From HRBIN12 sp964447335 (GTDB taxonomy: Bacteria; Actinomycetota; UBA4738; HRBIN12): DNA of 23,481 bases. The stretch's first letter is position 1. Each line of letters opens with the position of its first letter. The notes beneath the pieces are model-generated. The model saw only the letters and a list, made by a program, of their open reading frames with translations. It ran no database searches and was not told the DNA's origin. This document shows, piece by piece, positions 22,331-23,481 of the stretch. The stretch lies in NCBI GenBank assembly GCA_964447335.1, contig CAYUSA010000045.1, positions 1 to 23,481 on the forward strand, read 5' to 3'. Made by a program: the position numbers and the translations under genes.

Positions 22331-23082
22331 TCCTCGCCCCAGAAGAGCTCGCGCAGCGAGCGCTCCCCCGAGTCCTGCCGCAGCGTGGCCGGCGGCGCCG
22401 GCGCCGTGGCGGGCTCCTCCCGAACGGCGTCGTCCGGCGAGTCCGGTACCGAGATCGGAGCGAACACCTCGTCCTGCACGGTGGCCGCATCCTCCGACGC
22501 CGTCACCGGCGCCTCGTCGCTCGAGTCCTCTTCGGCGACGACGGTCGCGGGAGTCGCCCGCAAGGACGGCTCGGCTGTCGCGGGGGCGGGGGCGGGCAGG
22601 GTCGCGGCCTCCGAGCGCGCGCGCAGGGCGAGGACCATGTGCTTGATCTCCTCGGCATGACCCTGCACGAGGGATCCGAGGCTCTGGAGGAACTCGCGCT
22701 CGGTGTTCAGGAAGGGGGCGACGGCGGCACGCGTGTCGCCGCTCGGAGCACCGCTCGCGGCCGCGCGAGCCTCCGCGTCCCGGACGATCCTCGCGGCCTC
22801 CTCGCGCGCCTCGGCCACGATGCGCTCGGCCTCGCTGCGCGCCGAGGAAACGTCGGCGACGATCGGAGCTGGGGGCGCGACCGCGCCTCCGGCGCGCAGG
22901 CGCTGGTTCTCCTCCATAGCCGCAGCGAGGTCCTCCGTGATGCGATCGAGGAAGGCGTCGACGTCACGCTCGTTGTAGCCGCGGAACGCCAGGCGGAACT
23001 CCACCTGCTGCACGTCCATGGGCGTGATCCGGCCGTCGCCCCCGGCGACCGCGCTCGAGCCCTCAGCCTTCTTCCTTCGCAT
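22327..23082 (-). CDS. divIVA: DivIVA-domain protein (Wag31-like)
   Basis: DivIVA proteins mark curved membrane at poles and septa and guide growth and division; in actinobacteria they organise polar elongation. The 251-aa protein has the conserved N-terminal membrane-targeting segment, ITPMDVQQVEFRLAFRGYNERDVDAFLDRI (19-48), leading into a coiled coil (about 50-64). After an Ala/Pro linker comes a second helical stretch with heptad-like spacing (SEAERIVAEAREEAARIVRDAEARAA, 83-108). Residues 160-235 are low-complexity, Ala/Pro/Asp/Glu-rich. The protein ends with a compact RSLRELFWGED motif. The ATG at 23082 has a GGGGGGAAGG ribosome site. It lies 25 bp after yggT, the usual partner order. Confidence 0.93.
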   Translation of the reverse strand: MRRKKAEGSSAVAGGDGRITPMDVQQVEFRLAFRGYNERDVDAFLDRITEDLAAAMEENQRLRAGGAVAPPAPIVADVSSARSEAERIVAEAREEAARIVRDAEARAAASGAPSGDTRAAVAPFLNTEREFLQSLGSLVQGHAEEIKHMVLALRARSEAATLPAPAPATAEPSLRATPATVVAEEDSSDEAPVTASEDAATVQDEVFAPISVPDSPDDAVREEPATAPAPPATLRQDSGERSLRELFWGED

Positions 23083-23107
23083 GCCTTCCCCCCAGCAGTC
23101 CGGTGCG

Positions 23108-23404
23108 CTAGCACTTCAGCGCGGTTCGCAGGACCGCAAGGATAACGAACGCGACGATGATCGAGAGATCGAGCCCCATGCCCCCTGCCCGGATCGGCGG
23201 GATCAGCGCCCGGAGCGGGCGGAGCACCGGCTCGGTCACGTCGTCGAGCACGTCGAGCACCCACCGCAGCGGCCCCGCGTATGGACGGCGGAAGCCGAAC
23301 AGTGACGCCCAGGACACGATGACCTTCACGAACAGGAGCAACGTGTAGACCGTGAGGACGACACACAGCACGCTCAGCACAGCGCTCTCGGCGATCGTCA
23401 CCAT
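23108..23404 (-). CDS. yggT: YggT family membrane protein
   Basis: The 98-aa protein has the YggT layout: a hydrophobic helix (about 8-30), then a loop with PLRWVLDVLDDVTEPVLRPLRALIPP, a family hallmark, and a second helix (about 77-95) after GGMGLDLS. YggT proteins are membrane proteins of the division/osmotic-stress neighbourhood, next to sepF and divIVA; the molecular role is not established. The start is ATG at 23404. The next upstream gene in such clusters is usually sepF, beyond the window. Confidence 0.92.
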   Translation of the reverse strand: MVTIAESAVLSVLCVVLTVYTLLLFVKVIVSWASLFGFRRPYAGPLRWVLDVLDDVTEPVLRPLRALIPPIRAGGMGLDLSIIVAFVILAVLRTALKC

Positions 23405-23439
23405 GCCGGTCGAGGGTGACCTAGAACGTGCGGCCCAGG

Positions 23440-23481
23440 TTACGGGCAGACACTCTGCGGGATGAACTCATCGGTATCCCA
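23440..23481 (-). CDS. Possible 3' end of an upstream minus-strand gene
   Basis: One minus-strand frame is open from the window edge to a TAA at 23440-23442, giving WDTDEFIPQSVCP as the last 13 residues. It would end 35 bp before the yggT start, as expected for a sepF or other division-cluster gene. Thirteen codons prove little, and third positions are less GC-rich than in the other genes. It may be non-coding. Confidence 0.25.
   Translation of the reverse strand, partial: WDTDEFIPQSVCP

Noticed and set aside
18955..23145. Very long open frame on the plus strand through ileS and divIVA
   Set aside because: It is an out-of-frame shadow of ileS: extreme Arg/Gly/Pro content and no domain motifs, while ileS in the other frame has all synthetase signatures.
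1..23481. CRISPR arrays, tRNA or rRNA genes, prophage or defence cassette
   Set aside because: No regularly spaced repeats, no cloverleaf or rRNA sequence, and no cas, integrase or toxin-antitoxin genes were seen; the content is housekeeping and transport.

Overview
The window looks like chromosomal DNA of a high-GC, probably deep-branching actinobacterium (Actinomycetota). Third codon positions are almost all G or C. The HisA-family protein has PriA-like motifs, DnaE has an intact metal-binding PHP domain, and IleS is the long (about 1045 aa) eukaryote-like type with a T-box leader. The gene series yggT, divIVA, ileS, DksA/TraR-like, lspA, rluD-like, dnaE resembles the region beyond ftsZ/sepF in Gram-positive bacteria. 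Genus and species cannot be read from the sequence. I see no CRISPR array, tRNA, rRNA, prophage or transposase gene. Only the left edge carries a tandem repeat that might border a mobile element.

Layout. (1) 71-8013, all minus strand: a branched-chain/hydrophobic amino-acid ABC transporter (livK-livH-livM-livG-livF) followed by an ornithine cyclodeaminase/mu-crystallin family enzyme and a DAO-family FAD oxidoreductase. Every junction from livH onward overlaps or abuts. A strong hairpin separates livK from livH. This reads as one import-and-catabolism operon for an amino or imino acid. (2) 8198-11676, minus: a partial tryptophan cluster, priA/hisA-like, trpC, trpB, trpA. The HisA-family protein lacks the expected catalytic acid. 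(3) 11713-15276, minus: dnaE, the replicative polymerase alpha subunit. (4) 15277-15455: a divergent promoter region with a perfect DnaA box and a plausible sigma-70 promoter for (5) a plus-strand RecB/Cas4-like Fe-S nuclease at 15456-16583. (6) 16596-18690, minus: an RluD-type pseudouridine synthase, lspA, a DksA/TraR-like zinc-finger protein and a YggU/DUF167 protein. (7) 18662-19006: promoter and T-box leader of ileS, with a well-formed antiterminator and a competing terminator hairpin. (8) 19007-22144, plus: ileS. (9) 22112-23404, minus: yggT, divIVA and a small two-TM protein that appears to start with CTG, converging on ileS.

How the parts fit together. LspA would process the LivK lipoprotein. 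The priA-trpC-trpB-trpA genes supply the late tryptophan steps, while trpE, trpG and trpD are not in the window. ileS should be induced by uncharged tRNA-Ile. dnaE may be tied to DnaA activity through the box in its upstream region. YggT and DivIVA belong to the polar growth and division machinery. The main points to check are the ileS T-box, which looks transcriptional rather than translational, the CTG-start small ORF, the catalytically altered PriA homologue, and the DnaA box.
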